This document shows, in pieces, positions 61,343-64,000 of a stretch of DNA of 64,000 bases. Numbering within the stretch: position 1 is the first letter of the stretch; each line of letters begins with the position of its first letter. Location of the stretch: the NCBI GenBank assembly GCA_013176395.1, contig JABMLP010000015.1, forward strand, positions 1 through 64,000, in the 5' to 3' direction. Source of the DNA: Venturia oleaginea. Taxonomy: Eukaryota; Ascomycota; Dothideomycetes; Venturiales; Venturiaceae. The notes beneath the pieces were generated by a model. That model saw only the letters and a program-made list of their open reading frames with translations, did no database searches and was not told where the DNA came from. A program made the position numbers and the translations under genes.

Positions 61343-64000
61343 TCAACGCTTCATTATCCTTGTTCTTATTCTCGTCACCCTTCCGCCTACTGCGGCGTTA
61401 TCCATATCATGTGGAGGGTCATCAATCTCTCGGTCAAAGGCATCCTGCCAGTTATCCAGTCGTGCAGGTGGTCCAGGCCTATCAGGGTGGTCTTTGTGGT
61501 AGAGTCGCAGTAGTGTAGGTGAGTTTTTGAAGCTTTCTGCGTCGTACCAGGTGTCATCTGGATCCCATCCCTTCCAGCTTACCTTGTATTGCAATTTCTG
61601 ATAGTGAACACGACTTCCAAGGATCGATTCCACCTCCCATTCCACATGGTTGTCCACTGTGTAGGAGTCATTGACGTCGTTAGTATTGAGCTGGCCTGGC
61701 AGCCCCACCACTTCGGCCTTTCGAAGGCGATCTGAGTGGAACACATTGTGTATCTTGTAGCTGGCAGGAAGTTGCACAATCCAACTGTGGTAATGCTTTT
61801 TGATAATCTTGAAAGGCCCCACCACAGGGTTATCCAATTTGTCAGATGGTCGATCGATCTTCCAGGCTTTCTTGGTAATGTACACATAGTCATTAACGTC
61901 GAAGTCCTCAGGTCTTCTTTTCTTGTTGGCCTGCACTGACTGGCGGCCTTGCGCTTGCATAAGTTGATTTCGAGCGAACTCCCAAGCCTCATGCATTCGG
62001 GTGCTGTAAATCTGCGCTTCTTCCCGATTGAGCCGCTGTACTGAGGTCATTGGATGCTTGTGGCGGGCATCCCAGTCATAATGCATTCGTGATAGAAACC
62101 CATTTCCAGTTCTGCAGGCGCCAGTCCGGTGGAATCGTGAGGTACGGTGGCTGCTGCAAAGTCCATGGCGGGTAACAGTTCTGAACAATTCGTCTGATAA
62201 TGATCCACGAAATGGCGGAGATTAGTCTGTAAAGCCTGATTAACAATCTCAGTCTGTCCATCCGTCTGCGCATGTTCCGCGGTGCTCAATTTCCAGTCGA
62301 TGCCTAGGATGGCCGACAGTTCCTTGACGAAATCCGAGATGAATCGAGGGTCACGGTCCGAGACGATGGTGTCTGGCAAGCCGTAAATGCAGTAGATGTG
62401 TGTGTAATACAACATCGCTGCGTCTCTTGCTTTCACCGTCTTGTGGCATGGCAATGAGAATGGTCTCTTTCCGAAACGGTCAACTACCACGAAGACGTTG
62501 TCAAATCCGTGCTTGTCTTTGTTGAATGACATGAAATCCATCGAGATGTGTTGCCACGGCCTCTGGGCGATTGGCAGAGGTTTCAGCAATCCTGGAGTCT
62601 TATCTCTCGGTTCTTTGCACGATGACATGACTGACATGCACTCACAAAGGTATCGATATCTCGGCCAATAGAACTGCCTGGCAACCATGATCCGAGTCTT
62701 GTTTCGTCCTGGGTGTGCTGATGGCAATGAGCTATGGACTTCCTGGAGTGGCTGGGTTCGAAGGTGGCCATCTTCAGGAACGAAGAGACGCCCTTGGTCC
62801 AGGAGTAGTCCGTTGTCCTCCGTCAAGTGCGGATGCTTCTCGTTACCAATAAGGTCTCGGAAGTCGTTGAGAGATACTGCAGTGCGGTTTGTCTCAAGTA
62901 GCCGATCTATCAAGTGTACCTGTTTGCTGCTAAGAGAGATTGGTAATAGCTCAACATTACCTACCACTGAGTCTGGGATGAGCTGCATTGTTCGCCCTTG
63001 CTCGGCAATAGCCTTCTGAGTCTGAAGCTCCTCTGCTTTCCGTGATAGAGCGTCTGCAATGATGTTTTCTTTGCCGGGTCGATACACAATCTTGAAGTTG
63101 AAACCTGCAACAAAATCCGCCCATCTAGCCTGTCTTGGCCTCAGTAATCGCTTGGTGGTAAAGTACTCAAGCGCTCGGTGGTCAATAATGGCGGTGAAGG
63201 TATCCTTGAACACCTCGTAGTTCACCACTGAACTCTTCCAGGCCTCGAATCAGGGCTAGCATTTCCTTGTCATGGATCTCGTAGTTCATCTCATGAACGT
63301 TCATAGTCTTGCTGAAGAATGCAACAGGGTGTAGCTCACCATCATCACCTCGCTGTGATAATTGGCCTGCAACAATGCCGTCGGATGCGTCGGTCTCCAT
63401 AACTGTTTCTCGGAACGGATCGTACAGTGCCAATACTGGTGCAGTGGTAAGGGCTTGTTTCAGTTTCTCAAAAGCATCAATGCAGTCTTCGTCAAAGTCG
63501 AAACTGGCTGACTTCCGGGTCAGGCGAATGAGAGGTCTGGCAATGCGGCCAAAGCCCTTGATGAACTTGCGATAGAAGTTACAGAAGCCAATGAAGCTTT
63601 GGGTCTGCTTGACCGACTTAGGCTGTTTCCAATACTTCACAACAGCTATCTTCTCAGGATCCACGCGAATTCCCTTGGTGCTAATGATGAATCCTAGATA
63701 TTTGGTCTCAGTTACATCGAACTCGCTTTTCTTGATATCGCATTGAAGTCCCGCCTCCCGAAGGCGTTGCAGCACCTTGTGTACATGCTCGGTGTGGGTC
63801 AAAGGGTCGTCTGAGTAGATGAGGATATCATCCAGGTATGCAGTGCAGAAGTCGTCGAGGTAATCCATGAGAACTGTGTTCATATACCGTTGCCAGGTGG
63901 CCGGTCCATTGGCCAGCCCTTCCATCATAACTTTGCATTTGAAGCTGCCATATCTGGTGCGGAATGTCGTCAGATCTTCAGAGTTGGTAGCCATGCGAAT
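61343..64000 (-). pseudogene. Gypsy F Pol: RT, RNase H, integrase, chromodomain, two frameshifts
   Basis: From 63994: TFRTRYGSFKCKVMMEGLA, YLDDFCTAYLDDILIYSDD (catalytic YLDD), connection domain SFIGFCNFYRKFIKGFG, RNase H METDASDGIVAGQLSQ and IHDKEMLALIRGLE. Frame change near 63240, then YEVFKDTFTAIIDHRALEYF, ENIIADALSRKAEE, integrase SSLPSAHPGRNKTRIMVAR ... CMSVMSSCKE (the usual CxxC is C..C with altered spacing), SMDFMSFNKDKHG, IVSDRDPRFISDF and EHAQTDGQTEIVNQAL. Second frame change near 62100 (ELEMGF / LSRMHYDWDARHKHP), then VGPFKIIKKHYHSWIVQLP and the chromodomain WEVESILGSRVHYQKLQYKVSWKGWDPDDTW, ending RTRIMKR at 61343. Gag and protease are outside. Confidence 0.88.

Larger units (their letters stand above)
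60932..64000 (-). mobile_element. Gypsy F (chromovirus), 3' two thirds; continues past the window
   Basis: The 3' LTR is at 60932-61123 (minus strand TGTGACGGCATGG ... CACCGTGACA), preceded by a purine tract (61124-61136, G run). Coding runs leftward from RT (64000) to a chromodomain. Two frameshifts are visible. The LTR ends match the solo LTRs at 1983 and 17948. Confidence 0.88.

Noticed and set aside
1..64000. tRNA and rRNA genes
   Set aside because: No cloverleaf-like or rRNA-like segment was recognised by eye; a covariance-model search would be decisive.

Overview
The window looks like a filamentous ascomycete (Pezizomycotina) chromosome segment. The intact host genes carry 46-50 bp introns with GT..AG borders and CTAAC-type branch sites. 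The mobile elements are Ty1/copia and Ty3/gypsy retrotransposons (several gypsy elements with chromodomains), Fot1/pogo-like DNA transposons and one tyrosine-recombinase retrotransposon. I cannot name the species. About three quarters of the window is nested mobile DNA.

Layout. 1-1203: disrupted host gene with a GDSG serine-protease-like segment. 1342-4067: dead pogo element (type I) with stacked solo LTRs inserted in it, beside an internally deleted pogo element (type II). 4195-6467: truncated OrsD-like zinc-finger gene and a decayed minus-strand gene. 7280-11131: the only clearly intact host genes, an MFS transporter (four exons) convergent with a secreted, copper-monooxygenase-like protein (three exons). 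11132-14328: mostly silent DNA with a MITE-like inverted repeat. 14329-15687: beta-lactamase-fold gene broken by two adjacent stops. 15596-17425: second pogo type I with both ends. 17948-18118: solo LTR. 18119-23005: tyrosine-recombinase (Ngaro/DIRS-like) retrotransposon. 23008-25636: truncated pogo type II, an LTR (family H) and non-coding tandem repeats. 25637-42180: one copia element split by two gypsy-derived copies (A1 minus, A2 plus). 42181-43185: pogo type III cut by a solo LTR. 43186-60931: gypsy cluster D, C, B1 (minus), B2 (plus) and LTR pieces. 60932-64000: gypsy F (minus), running out of the window.

Main interpretation. A1 and A2 each sit in a perfect 5 bp target duplication, yet share the same fatal lesions: no Gag capsid, no integrase core, common stops and frameshifts. 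Their LTR R/U5 region, primer-binding site and leader match the coding-competent family B, while their Gag/Pol remnants come from another gypsy lineage. They look like mosaic parasites mobilised in trans. Families A and B carry an 11-nt LTR/PBS complementarity of the kind used for Tf1-type self-priming. The copia element has a PBS matching the anticodon arm of initiator tRNA-Met. B and C share a slippery run plus 10-bp hairpin at the gag stop, consistent with -1 frameshifting. Both A1/A2 and B1/B2 form long head-to-head inverted repeats around a fragment of the element they invaded.

Limits: all alignments were done by eye. Exact identities, family names and element ages need computation.
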